A stretch of 64,000 nt of DNA from Tepidibacter mesophilus (GTDB taxonomy: Bacteria; Bacillota; Clostridia; Peptostreptococcales; Peptostreptococcaceae): the NCBI RefSeq assembly GCF_002724055.1, contig NZ_BDQY01000005.1, positions 1 through 64,000 on the forward strand, written 5' to 3'. The notes below the pieces were generated by a model that saw nothing but the letters and a program-made list of their open reading frames with translations, was not told the DNA's origin and did not search any database. The translations under genes and the position numbers were made by a program. Positions 17,277-25,647 of the stretch are shown piece after piece; position 1 is the first letter of the stretch, and each line of letters opens with the position of its first letter.

Positions 17277-18560
17277 TTATTTTTTTCTTCTATATATTTT
17301 ATGTCCTGCACCTCTTAAAACATGGTCTGTACTATGATATACTGGCACTCCTAACCTAGGAGCTACGTTCATGACTGTGTTAGTTCAGTCCTCACATGTT
17401 CCAGTAATAACTACTTCTGCACCTTGTTTTTTAAGGTATAAAACTTTTTCTGCTTGTCCTGGACACATACCAGGTAAATCACATCTATATCTTCCATTAG
17501 ATTCTGTCATTCTCTTACACTTAGTCTCCGCTACAACTTCAGCGCCCATTCCAGCTGCTATTTCTTTAAGTCTATCTTCTTGCGCACCACATTCACACGC
17601 AATTATACCAACTTTTCTGCTTTCATTAGGGAATGGCATTGATACTAATATACCACCTAAAGTCTTAGTAACTGGAGAATCTTCTTCTCCACTACGACCT
17701 GTGAAAGGTCCTCCTATTACTATTTCTCCATATGGTAACTCATACCCACCACATTCTTGTATATAGTGTTTAATAGGCATACCTATTGGAACATCCAAGA
17801 AGCACTTTCCATCTTTAGCGTTTTTAACTCTTCCACCAACTGTAATATCTTTAGTTATAACAGGTTTTCTATCTTCTATGGCTAATACGATATTTTTTAA
17901 TGTTTCAGTGTTACAAACTACAGCACCTGCTTCAAGTGGTAATTGTCCAGGCTTTAATTCTACGTTAAGTAGTTCTCTTATTATAACCCTTTCATCACCT
18001 GCTGGGTACATATCTGGTAAGTATTTGACTTCTATTTTTTCTTCATTTTTGCAAGCCTTACCAAGAGCTATTATAGCTTTTTTGTACTTTGGCTTTATAG
18101 CTATATATCCTTTAGAAGCGTTAGTCATTTCAACAACATATTTAAGACCCTTTACAATAATTTCTGGATTTTCCTCCATTACTGTAACGTTATGAGAAAG
18201 TACTGGTTCACATTCAGCTGCATTTGCTATAACATATCCACCTTTTAAATCTACATTTAGTTTAATATGAGTAGGAAATCCAGCTCCACCAGCACCAACT
18301 ATACCAGCCTCTTTAACAGCCTCTAAATGATTTTCTGTTTCTTTTATTTGAACATATTCATTTGGTTGATTTTCATCAGCTTCTATGATTATATCAGTAT
18401 CAGTTATTTCTGCTATTTTTCCATATACACTTGCATGTATATTAGCACCTAGTCCATTAGGTTCAGCTATTAACTGTCCCTTCTTAACTTCATCACCTAT
18501 ATTAACGATAGGTTTGCATGGTGCTCCAACGTGTTGTTTTAAACTTATAGTTAAATTCAC
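17277..18560 (-). CDS. prdC: PrdC, RnfC-like electron-transfer selenoprotein
   Basis: Thought to pass electrons to proline reductase and to link it to the Rnf complex. The protein resembles RnfC/Nqo1: an N-terminal barrel-sandwich motif (KQHVGAPCKPIVNIGDEV), then the flavin/NADH-type loop GIVGAGGAGFPTHIK. It has many cysteines. The frame reads through a TGA at 17385-17387 and gains 35 residues, to a TAA at 17277, giving a C-E-D-U motif (Sec 392 of 427). A SECIS-like hairpin follows. I chose the GTG at 18560, because AGGAGGT lies just before it. The ATG at 18578 has no good ribosome site and overlaps this one. It is the first gene behind the sigma-54 promoter. Confidence 0.92.
17348..17362 (-). 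promoter_or_regulatory. Candidate SECIS hairpin in prdC
   Basis: The minus strand reads CTCCTA-GGT-TAGGAG, a perfect 6-bp stem with a GGU apical loop. It starts 22 bases after the UGA. The size, GGU loop and distance match bacterial SECIS elements and support reading the TGA at 17385 as selenocysteine. Confidence 0.75.
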
Positions 18561-18601
18561 ATTCTCACCTCCTACCATTTTTTCTTCTCGCCATTAATTA
18601 A

Positions 18602-18618
18602 AGCAAGTAGTATGCCAA
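18602..18618 (-). promoter_or_regulatory. Sigma-54 (-24/-12) promoter of the prd operon
   Basis: The minus strand reads TTGGCATACTACTTGCT, essentially consensus, with GG and GC 10 bases apart. Transcription would start near 18591, about 31 bases before the prdC GTG. This also favours the GTG start, since the upstream ATG would leave a leader of only about 13 bases. Confidence 0.92.
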
Positions 18619-18745
18619 TTTTTATTTTAATCGACATTTTTTTATTTTTTTTTTTGTAACGATTGGTTTACCTAGTATTTAATTTTTTTATATGTCATAT
18701 ATTTTGATTTTATTTTTTCTATATTAAATCTGTTAAGGTGCATGT

Positions 18746-18882
18746 GTCAATTTTTCGACTGTTACTTTTTTAATTCTATTAACTTATTAACCGTTACAAC
18801 TCTCTTATTATCTACTGTTAAACTAAATTCCATTCATGAAAATGTTTTCCGTCAGTTTTTTGACACGCGTCTGTTTTCCGAC
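18746..18882 (-). promoter_or_regulatory. Three GTC-N8-GAC dyads, probable PrdR sites
   Basis: The dyads GTC-N8-GAC lie at 18746-18759, 18851-18864 and 18869-18882. On the plus strand each has a T-rich centre (for example AGTTTTTT, TGTTTTCC). They are spread over the 140-265 bases upstream of the -24/-12 promoter, in the gap between the prdR stop and the promoter. This is where a sigma-54 activator would bind. Confidence 0.65.
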
Positions 18883-18885
18883 GTC

Positions 18886-20631
18886 TTATTTAATTTTATA
18901 CTGTTCCATCTTATAATATAGAGTACTCCTAGGTATGTTTAAGTACTTAGCAGCCTTCGCTTTATTACCATTTGACATATTCAAGGCTTTTTTTATTGTG
19001 TCTTGTTCAAGTTTTGATATCGCCTGATTTAAATCCATAGGATAAGTTTTACAATCAGTAGTTTTATTAACATTGTCAAGTATATATTTAGGAACTAGTT
19101 CTTTTTTTATACTTTCATCCTTGCTAAGTACAACTAAATGTTCTACTGTGTTTTTAAGTTCTCTTATATTACCCTTCCATTTATAGTTTCTGAGTATGTC
19201 CATAACTTCTTGATCTATTTCAGGCACAGGTTTAGAGTTTTGAGTACATATATCTTTTAAGAATTTGTGTATTAATATAACTATATCTCCATGTCTATCT
19301 CTTAACGGAGGAAGATTAAGCTCAACTACATTTAGTCTATAGTATAAATCTTCCCTAAATTCTTCTTTTTCAATCATATCTTTTAGGTCTTTATTCGTAG
19401 CAGATATCACTCTTACATTTACATTTATAGTTTTTTCTCCACCTACTCTTCTCACTTCTTTTTCTTGAAGCACTCTTAAAAGTTTAGCTTGCATTTGCAT
19501 AGGCAGATCTGCAATTTCATCTAAAAATACTGTTCCATTATTAGCAAGTTCAAATATACCCATTTTCCCTTTTCTATTGGCTCCTGTAAAAGCACCCGCT
19601 TCATACCCAAAGAATTCACTTTCAAATAATTCACTAGGTATGGCACTGCAGTTTACAGGTACAAACAACCCTTCTCTTTGACTATAATCATGTATTGACC
19701 TTGAAAATACTTCTTTTCCCGTACCACTTTCTCCAAGTATCAATATGCTAGCATTAGTTTTAGCTACCTGCCTTGCTGTTTGAATAGCTTTTGTAAGTTT
19801 TTCACTTTTTCCAATTATATTTCCAAAATCATCACTTGAAAATTTCTTAACTTCATTTTCCAAAAATTTCAAAGTGTCATTAGCTTTTTGAAGCTGATTA
19901 GATAATTTTTTAACCTCCATTATATCTCTATCAGTAGATACGCCACCTGCAAACTCTCCATCTATAAATATTGGTTGAGCAGTAACTATTACATCGGTAT
20001 CTTTTCTTGGTGGAGAATGATATACATCATCTACAGCTTTTTTAGTTTTTAAAACTTTTAATAATATTGCCTTTGGAAAAAAATCTTCTAACTTTTTTCC
20101 GACTATAATTTCAGATTTTACATTATACAGCTTTTCTGAGTTTTTATTCCATACTATAACATAACCTTCTGTATCTACTACACAAACAGCTTCATATATA
20201 TTATCTATAATGTGATTAAGTTTACTACCTATTTCCTCCATTCTCATATAAAAATAATCTCTTATTTGTTCACTTCGTACGACTCCAATCAAATATCCAT
20301 TTTCCACAACCGGAAGCCTTGCAATCTTATTCTTAATCATCATATTTCTACAATCAAGTAAGGATACATTTTTTGATATAGTATTTATATCCTTTATCAT
20401 AAAATTTTTGATTGGATTACCATCATTTAAATCAGATTTTTTAGTTTTTGATATATCTGTTAAAGATAGTAACCCTATTAATTTTTTGTGCTCATCCAAA
20501 ATGTATATATCATCTAAATTATTTTTTAACATTTTATCTAAACATACAGATAGTTCTTCTTCGTAGTTAACCTGTATATATTTATCACTCATAGCTTCTT
20601 TTACCAATATCTTCTTTGGTATTAAAAACAC
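18886..20631 (-). CDS. prdR: PrdR, sigma-54 activator with CBS and PAS domains
   Basis: The proline-responsive activator of the prd operon. Domain order: two CBS motifs (about residues 10-110), a PAS domain (about 130-230), an AAA+ domain with Walker A GESGTGKE, sigma-54 loop GAFTGA and Walker B FLDEIAD, and a C-terminal Fis-type helix-turn-helix (YLNIPRSTLYYKMEQY). CBS pairs often bind nucleotides, which suggests energy sensing. I start at the GTG at 20631 (VFLIPKKILVKEA), which follows AGAGGTGA; upstream in-frame codons lack a ribosome site. It lies directly before its target promoter. In C. difficile PrdR activates prd and represses other Stickland routes. Confidence 0.93.
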   Translation of the reverse strand: MFLIPKKILVKEAMSDKYIQVNYEEELSVCLDKMLKNNLDDIYILDEHKKLIGLLSLTDISKTKKSDLNDGNPIKNFMIKDINTISKNVSLLDCRNMMIKNKIARLPVVENGYLIGVVRSEQIRDYFYMRMEEIGSKLNHIIDNIYEAVCVVDTEGYVIVWNKNSEKLYNVKSEIIVGKKLEDFFPKAILLKVLKTKKAVDDVYHSPPRKDTDVIVTAQPIFIDGEFAGGVSTDRDIMEVKKLSNQLQKANDTLKFLENEVKKFSSDDFGNIIGKSEKLTKAIQTARQVAKTNASILILGESGTGKEVFSRSIHDYSQREGLFVPVNCSAIPSELFESEFFGYEAGAFTGANRKGKMGIFELANNGTVFLDEIADLPMQMQAKLLRVLQEKEVRRVGGEKTINVNVRVISATNKDLKDMIEKEEFREDLYYRLNVVELNLPPLRDRHGDIVILIHKFLKDICTQNSKPVPEIDQEVMDILRNYKWKGNIRELKNTVEHLVVLSKDESIKKELVPKYILDNVNKTTDCKTYPMDLNQAISKLEQDTIKKALNMSNGNKAKAAKYLNIPRSTLYYKMEQYKIK

Positions 20632-20678
20632 ATAATCACCTCTTATCAAATTTATAAACAATATATATGATAACACAA

Positions 20679-20740
20679 AAAATTTGCTTCATGCTACCTC
20701 ATGTTCTCAACAACTCATCTATACTCAAATTCTCAAAAGA
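20679..20740 (-). repeat. Dispersed intergenic element, most diverged copy
   Basis: The plus strand AAAATTTGCTTCATGCTACC closely matches the reverse strand at 44673-44650. It continues CTCATGTTCTCAACAA as in the copy at 9905-9992. The internal hairpin is largely lost. It sits between prdR and a palindromic hairpin. Confidence 0.45.
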
Positions 20741-20760
20741 ACTGTAATTACAGTTCTTTT
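20735..20760. terminator. Perfect 26-bp palindrome
   Basis: AAAAGAACTGTAA joins its complement without a spacer, with T-tracts on both strands. It is terminator-like, in the gap between the deacetylase and prdR. Confidence 0.5.
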
Positions 20761-20816
20761 ATTACCATTCCTTTATTACTTATAATATTTAAAATAATAT
20801 ACTTTTCTTACACATT

Positions 20817-20875
20817 AAAAATGATGCTCATAAAAATAACATTATATAACATTATTTTTATAAGCATCATTTTTT
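20817..20875 (-). terminator. Terminator of the deacetylase gene
   Basis: 23-base arms (AAAAATGATGCTcATAAAAA and its complement, with one mismatch) around a 12-base loop. It lies just past the stop at 20893. Confidence 0.8.
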
Positions 20876-20892
20876 TTAATTAAACCTTTAAA

Positions 20893-21657
20893 TTAATTAT
20901 TCTTTTTTTGTCTTCCTGTTGAATCCATATTAAAATTTTCTTTATATATAAGTTCAGATACAGGAACTATTTCATAACCCTGTGATTTTAACTTTTTTAA
21001 AATCAAAGGCAAATATTCGCTTACGTATTTGGCATTATTATGAAAAAGTACTACCGATCCATTTTTTGTATTTTTAATTACTCTATCAACAACGTGTTCA
21101 ACTCCAATTTCCTTCCAATCAAGAGAATCTACATCCCATTGTATTGTATAGTAATTTAAACTTGATGCTGTATCTATCAAAGTATCATTATAATCACCAA
21201 AAGGAGGTCTAAAAACTACAGGTCTTTTATTTATTATTTTTTCTATTTTGTCAGATGTAGTTTCAAGCTCTTCTTTGATTTGTTCTTTGCTTAAAAGACT
21301 CATTTTAGGATGTGTAGTCGAGTGATTTCCAATTTCATGACCTCTATCAGATATCTCTTTCACTAAGTCAGGGTGCTTATCCACCCAAAATCCAACTAGA
21401 AAAAAAGTTGTCTTAACATCATATTTATCTAACGTATCTAATATGTTTTTTGTATAAGCATCTCCCCAAGCAGCGTCAAAACTTATAGCTATTTTTTTTT
21501 CTTGTGTATCAACACAGTAAATAGGAAGTTTTTTTTCTGGAATTTGTGCCATAGCGTCTTTAATAACATAACAAGAGCACATAAGTACAGTAGAACATAT
21601 AGCAAATAATACAATGCTTAATAAAAATTTTTTTATAGATATAATAATTACTCTCAT
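20893..21657 (-). CDS. Polysaccharide deacetylase (PdaB-like)
   Basis: A 254-aa protein with an N-terminal membrane anchor (about residues 9-32) and an outward NodB/CE4 domain. Its motifs are AISFDAAWGD (catalytic and metal Asp), the metal-binding histidines in GNHSTTHPKMS, and RPPFGDYN. CE4 enzymes deacetylate peptidoglycan or chitin-like sugars. The anchor plus short single-domain form resembles sporulation PdaB, and spore genes lie next door, but a vegetative wall role is equally possible. The ribosome site is AAAGGAGGG. It is monocistronic with its own terminator. Confidence 0.85.
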   Translation of the reverse strand: MRVIIISIKKFLLSIVLFAICSTVLMCSCYVIKDAMAQIPEKKLPIYCVDTQEKKIAISFDAAWGDAYTKNILDTLDKYDVKTTFFLVGFWVDKHPDLVKEISDRGHEIGNHSTTHPKMSLLSKEQIKEELETTSDKIEKIINKRPVVFRPPFGDYNDTLIDTASSLNYYTIQWDVDSLDWKEIGVEHVVDRVIKNTKNGSVVLFHNNAKYVSEYLPLILKKLKSQGYEIVPVSELIYKENFNMDSTGRQKKNN

Positions 21658-21770
21658 ATTTCCCTCCTTTAATAATAATGTTTATAATTAATTATATTTT
21701 TTTGTTTTTCAAAAAATTACTAGAAGATTTAATTTCTTAAATGGGAAAATTATTTTTAGGAGGTGATTTG

Positions 21771-21935
21771 ATGTCTAATATAAGAAGTCATTACTCTAAT
21801 TTAAACGGAAAAATAATAGAATCATCAAGAGAAACCTTAAAACTAGAACCTAGACATTATTTAAGAGAGTCTCACGCTGTAAGAGAAACCGATACAACAA
21901 AAAATATTAAAATAAAAATGCACAAAAAATATTAA
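21771..21935 (+). CDS. Hypothetical 54-aa protein
   Basis: Begins MSNIRSHYSNLNGKIIESSR and ends in a lysine-rich tail (NIKIKMHKKY). It is strongly charged and polar, with no hydrophobic segment. The ribosome site AGGAGGTGATTTG directly before the ATG at 21771 is excellent, and marks this start over the upstream ATG at 21741. It lies 110 bases before a SASP gene, so a small spore or sporulation-stage protein is one possibility. I recognise no family. Confidence 0.55.
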   Translation: MSNIRSHYSNLNGKIIESSRETLKLEPRHYLRESHAVRETDTTKNIKIKMHKKY

Positions 21936-22046
21936 TAACCATAAATTAACATAATATTTTTTAAAATAATGGTTAAATTAATATTACAACATCTTACAGA
22001 TGTTAGTACTCAAAATTTCAAAGACATTAAAGAGGAGGAATATACT

Positions 22047-22253
22047 ATGGCAAGCAGAAATTCTAAAGTAGTTCCAGAGGCAAAAGCAGCTTTAAATCAA
22101 ATGAAATTAGAGACAGCAAATGAATTAGGTTTATCTAACTATGAAGGCATGGACAAAGGAAACTTAACTGCAAGACAAAATGGTTATGTGGGTGGATACA
22201 TGACTAAAAAGTTAGTTGAAATGGCAGAAAACCAAATAGCAGGAAAAAAATAA
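22047..22253 (+). CDS. Alpha/beta-type small acid-soluble spore protein
   Basis: This 68-aa protein coats and protects DNA in the dormant spore and is degraded by GPR protease at germination. It has the family signatures KLETANELGLSNY (with the GPR cleavage region) and GNLTARQNGYVGGYMTKKLVE. The start at 22047 follows AGAGGAGGAA; an in-frame upstream ATG at 21969 has no ribosome site. It proves the organism forms endospores. It is monocistronic, ended by an unusually long perfect hairpin; a forespore promoter is expected upstream but was not located. Confidence 0.96.
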   Translation: MASRNSKVVPEAKAALNQMKLETANELGLSNYEGMDKGNLTARQNGYVGGYMTKKLVEMAENQIAGKK

Positions 22254-22311
22254 AAGTATAAAATAAAAAGGATATTCTAAATTCAGAATATCCTTTTTAT
22301 TTTATACTTTT
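22252..22311 (+). terminator. Very long perfect hairpin terminator of the SASP gene
   Basis: 27-base perfect arms (22252-22278 and 22285-22311) with a 6-base loop; the inner stem is AAGGATATTCT/AGAATATCCTT. It starts inside the stop codon. T-rich DNA follows. Confidence 0.88.
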
Positions 22312-22370
22312 ATTTTTCTTGTAAATAGTTTAATATATATGTAGATATATTTTGCGGAGGATGATGTATT

Positions 22371-22904
22371 ATGTTTGAAAACTCATCTGAAGAGTTAGCG
22401 GTTAATAAATTAGTTTTATTATATATTTTGAAAAAAATAGAAATAGATTTAACTAATTCTCAGATTACTCAAGTTGTAATGGAAAACGAAATAATGAACT
22501 ACTTTTCTCTTCAACAATTTTTATCAGAGCTTATTCAATCCAATTTTTTAAAAACCTATAAAGAGGACTTTAAAGAGTATTATTCATTGACTAAAAAAAG
22601 CGTACAAACTCTTGAGTATTTTATTTCTAGAATACCATCTGATTTAAAAGAAAATTTAGATAAGTACATATCTACTAACAAGGAAAAAGTTTTGAAAGAA
22701 ACACAAGTTAAGTGCAATTATTCTAAATTATCAGATAATGAATTTATAGTAAATTTAAAAGTTATAGAAAATCAAATCCCCCTTATAAATATAGATTTAA
22801 ATGTAGCTTCTACTAAACAAGCTAAACTCATATGTGATAATTGGAAAAAAAATGCACCTAATTTATACGGAGATATAATACAGGTTTTGATAAAAAAACC
22901 TTAG
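22371..22904 (+). CDS. DUF4364 family protein
   Basis: A 177-aa cytoplasmic protein found widely in clostridia. The first 75 residues (LAVNKLVLLYILKKI, SLQQFLSELIQSNFL, YYSLTKKSVQTLEYF) look like a winged-helix DNA-binding fold of the PadR/MarR kind. The rest is a beta-rich domain of unknown role. GGAGGATGAT precedes the ATG. It is convergent with the beta-propeller gene, and the shared terminator overlaps both stops. It may be a transcription regulator; no target can be named. Confidence 0.8.
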   Translation: MFENSSEELAVNKLVLLYILKKIEIDLTNSQITQVVMENEIMNYFSLQQFLSELIQSNFLKTYKEDFKEYYSLTKKSVQTLEYFISRIPSDLKENLDKYISTNKEKVLKETQVKCNYSKLSDNEFIVNLKVIENQIPLINIDLNVASTKQAKLICDNWKKNAPNLYGDIIQVLIKKP

Positions 22905-22948
22905 ATAAAGAGCCTATCTACATATTACAGTAGTAGGCTCTTTATCTA
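22902..22948. terminator. Bidirectional terminator overlapping two stop codons
   Basis: Perfect 15-base arms TAGATAAAGAGCCTA (22902-22916) and its complement (22934-22948). The left arm begins with the DUF4364 stop, and the right arm lies inside the last codons of the opposing gene. Confidence 0.8.
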
Positions 22949-23780
22949 CCTTTATACTCTTTATTAATTCTAACGAGCTAGTTTCAAATACTTTTATTAG
23001 GTTGTTTTTTACATCTGATACAAATAATCTACTTTCGTCCTTTGATATATCTACACCTAAAGGTCTGCCTTCTATACTAACGCTTTTTATATGTTCATTA
23101 GTTTTATAGTTTAGCACCTCTATACTTTTATTACAAAAATCCGTTACATATATTTCTTTTTTTAAATAACTAATGCTTATCTCTACAGGAAATTTAAAAC
23201 CTTTCAATACGTTCACTATTTCAAATTTAAACCTATCTAATAATATTATATTTCCGCTTTTATCTACTATATATATAATGTTTTCTTCTTTATTTATTTT
23301 TAAATGCCATGGCGCAAAATTTAATTTTATATTTTTCACAATACTTTTACTAACAATATCTATTACTAATAACGAATTCAAACAGGGAACATATAGTTTT
23401 CTTTGCTCTTCGTCAATGATTATCCCATGAGGCATACTATCTACGCAAATAAGACCTACAGGATTATTATTTTTTACATCTATTATATATATACTATTAG
23501 AATCTTCATTCGCTATATACAACTCTTCATCCGAATACAATGCAACCTGACTTAAATTTCCTCCTATTGAAATAGAATCTATGATAGATTTATCCTTTAT
23601 ATTCACGACATACAGTATCCCATTGAGTCCAGTAGGAATATATATTTTTTCATATTTTTCATCAATACAAAAATGATGAACGTGCATATTATCATCTAAA
23701 CATATCTTATCTTCAATTTCTAACTGTTCATTTATAATAGATATATTATTTGACCCAAAATTAGAAACATAGATTTTCAA
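22914..23780 (-). CDS. YncE/YVTN-type beta-propeller protein
   Basis: About 288 aa of repeated blades of roughly 40 residues, each with an [IV]-Y-[IV] strand followed by D/N and often [IV]-D-I-x-[NS]-K. Examples are LYVVNIKDKSIIDSI, IYIIDVKNNNPVGLI and LYVPCLNSLLVIDIV. Seven blades are likely. No signal peptide is seen, which is unusual for YVTN-type propellers. I start at the TTG at 23780, because AAAGGAGGG sits six bases upstream; the ATG at 23798 lies on the ribosome site. The ligand is unknown. Confidence 0.75.
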   Translation of the reverse strand: MKIYVSNFGSNNISIINEQLEIEDKICLDDNMHVHHFCIDEKYEKIYIPTGLNGILYVVNIKDKSIIDSISIGGNLSQVALYSDEELYIANEDSNSIYIIDVKNNNPVGLICVDSMPHGIIIDEEQRKLYVPCLNSLLVIDIVSKSIVKNIKLNFAPWHLKINKEENIIYIVDKSGNIILLDRFKFEIVNVLKGFKFPVEISISYLKKEIYVTDFCNKSIEVLNYKTNEHIKSVSIEGRPLGVDISKDESRLFVSDVKNNLIKVFETSSLELIKSIKVDKEPTTVICR

Positions 23781-23866
23781 TTTTATCCCTCCTTTCATTC
23801 ACATTTTACCAAACTACTTATACTATAATAATATATTATTATTTACGGTATTGTGATACATTTTCA

Positions 23867-23895
23867 TTGACTTTTTTTATATCCTATACTATAGT
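23867..23895 (+). promoter_or_regulatory. Sigma-A-type promoter of the TSCPD gene
   Basis: TTGACT (23867-23872), a 17-base spacer, and TATAGT (23890-23895). A CTATAC/GTATAG inverted repeat (23884-23904) overlaps the -10 box and could be an operator. Confidence 0.7.
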
Positions 23896-23931
23896 AGGGT
23901 ATAGTTATTAGACTATAAGGAGGACTTTAAT

Positions 23932-24186
23932 ATGTATGTTTTTAAAACTTCTGGCGTTTGTGCTAAAGAGATAAGATTCGAAATCGAAGAAGACGTTATT
24001 AAATCCGTAGAATTCGTGGGAGGATGTCCAGGAAATTTAATCGGAATAAAAAGTCTTGTAGAAGGTTCCACAGTAGATGATGTAATCGAAAAACTAAAAG
24101 GTATAGGCTGTGGAGTAAAATCAACTTCATGTCCAGATCAATTTACTAAAGCTTTAGAACTTTATAAGAAAAAACAAAAAGCTTAG
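23932..24186 (+). CDS. TSCPD domain protein (TIGR03905 type)
   Basis: An 84-aa protein consisting of one TSCPD domain. The four conserved cysteines appear in SGVCAKEI, GGCPGNL, GIGCG and STSCPDQ. This domain also occurs at the C-terminus of some ribonucleotide reductases, where it is thought to bind metal. The free-standing clostridial form has no known function. It has a well-formed promoter and an AGGAGG ribosome site, and is convergent with folC with a shared terminator. Confidence 0.85.
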   Translation: MYVFKTSGVCAKEIRFEIEEDVIKSVEFVGGCPGNLIGIKSLVEGSTVDDVIEKLKGIGCGVKSTSCPDQFTKALELYKKKQKA

Positions 24187-24201
24187 TATATTTTAATAAA
24201 T

Positions 24202-24230
24202 AAAAAAGGTGATTAAAAATCACCTTTTTT
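24202..24230. terminator. Bidirectional terminator TSCPD gene / folC
   Basis: AAAAAAGGTGATT pairs with AATCACCTTTTTT around AAA. It overlaps the folC stop codon. Confidence 0.85.
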
Positions 24231-25514
24231 CACTATTTTCCTAATATCTCCTATCATATATAATGATCCAGCACATATTATAACTGAATTCTTACCAGTT
24301 TTTTTAACAGCTAATTCCACAGCCTTTTTTATATCATCACAACTCGTACACTCTTTATTCAAATCATTTATTATTTCTTTTAATTCATCTGATTTCATAC
24401 TTCTAGGATTATTGGGCTTTGTTGTAATTATATTTTTACATCTAGGTATTAATATTTCACAAACAGACTTTACATCCTTATCTTTAAGCATACCTAATAC
24501 CAAAGTTATATCCTTATCACCCATATAATTATCTATTGTATTACATAAAGAATTAGCTCCATCTTCATTATGCGCTCCATCAATTATGAACAAAGGATCT
24601 TTTGTCAGAACCTCAATCCTACCAGCCCATTTAGTATTTTTAAGACCATTAAATACATTTTCATCACTTATTTTAAAACCATATTTATCCTTCAATATAC
24701 TAATTACATTAAGAGCAACTATGGCATTATTAACTTGATGCTTTCCTATCAACTGTATTTTTAGATTTTTATATTCTTTATCTTTAACCTTGCAATTAAA
24801 GACTTGTCCCAAAACATCCATTTGAGTTATCTCTGCACATTCTATATCTGCTCTAGTAAGAGTACAGTTTTTATTCTTAACAATTTCCTCTATAACAGCT
24901 TCAGACTCTTTATTTTGAGGATACATAACAACTTCACAATTATCTTTTATTATTCCACCTTTTTCATAAGCAATCTTTTCCAAAGTATCACCTAGATAAT
25001 CAGTATGATCTATACTAATAGGCGTTATAACATTTATAAGCGGTTTTTTTATAACGTTTGTCGCATCAAACCTGCCACCCAGCCCAACTTCTAATACAAC
25101 AAAATCTACATTTTTTTCTTTATAATAATAAAAAGCCACAGCAGTTACTATCTCAAATTCAGTAGGATGATTAAACCCACTTTTAACCATATCATCCACC
25201 TTAGTTTTTACTATCTCAGTGACCCTTGCAAGTTCATCTTCTTCTATATTTTCAGAATTGATTCTTATTCTCTCAGTAAAAGTTTCTAAATAAGGCGAAG
25301 TATATAATCCAACCTTATAGCCCCCACTAATAAGCATCGAATTTATAAATGAACAAGTAGATCCTTTTCCATTAGTTCCGGCAACATGGATTATATTCAA
25401 ATCATCCTGAGGATTATCAAGCAAGCTTAAAAGCTTAGTTATATTATCAAGGCCTAATACCCTTCCAAACTTATAAGTACCATGTATGTATTCTAGTGCT
25501 TCGTTATAATTCAT
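24213..25514 (-). CDS. folC: Folylpolyglutamate / dihydrofolate synthase
   Basis: Adds glutamate to folates (and possibly to dihydropteroate). The 433-aa Mur-ligase-like enzyme has the ATP loop HVAGTNGKGSTCSF (about residues 42-55), the metal-binding segment EVGLGGRFDATN and the C-terminal block IDGAHNEDGA. The ribosome site is a G-run (GGGGGAT). It lies downstream of valS on the same strand, the usual valS-folC order in Firmicutes, but a terminator (25604-25638) separates them, so it may have its own promoter or depend on readthrough. Confidence 0.93.
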   Translation of the reverse strand: MNYNEALEYIHGTYKFGRVLGLDNITKLLSLLDNPQDDLNIIHVAGTNGKGSTCSFINSMLISGGYKVGLYTSPYLETFTERIRINSENIEEDELARVTEIVKTKVDDMVKSGFNHPTEFEIVTAVAFYYYKEKNVDFVVLEVGLGGRFDATNVIKKPLINVITPISIDHTDYLGDTLEKIAYEKGGIIKDNCEVVMYPQNKESEAVIEEIVKNKNCTLTRADIECAEITQMDVLGQVFNCKVKDKEYKNLKIQLIGKHQVNNAIVALNVISILKDKYGFKISDENVFNGLKNTKWAGRIEVLTKDPLFIIDGAHNEDGANSLCNTIDNYMGDKDITLVLGMLKDKDVKSVCEILIPRCKNIITTKPNNPRSMKSDELKEIINDLNKECTSCDDIKKAVELAVKKTGKNSVIICAGSLYMIGDIRKIVKKGDF

Positions 25515-25603
25515 CTAAATCCCCCATTCCCAACTTTTTTATTCTAGTATACCATTTATCATCACTGATTTGTGTAATTTTTAACACAATTTCCTTATAA
25601 ATA

Positions 25604-25638
25604 TAAATATCCAAGTTCAAAATGAACTTGGATATTTA
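25604..25638 (-). terminator. Terminator of valS
   Basis: 16-base perfect arms around TAAATATCCAAGTTCA with a 3-base gap, just after the valS stop. Confidence 0.8.
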
Positions 25639-25647
25639 TAACAAACT

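Larger units (their letters stand above)
18579..18885. other. Intergenic control region prdR-prdC
   Basis: A 307-base gap holding the sigma-54 promoter and the three dyads listed separately. It also has TTGTAACG near 18654 and its inverted form CGTTACAA near 18792, a possible further site or loop. No coding sequence and no clear terminator for prdR was found, so prdR transcripts may run into prdC. Confidence 0.6.
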
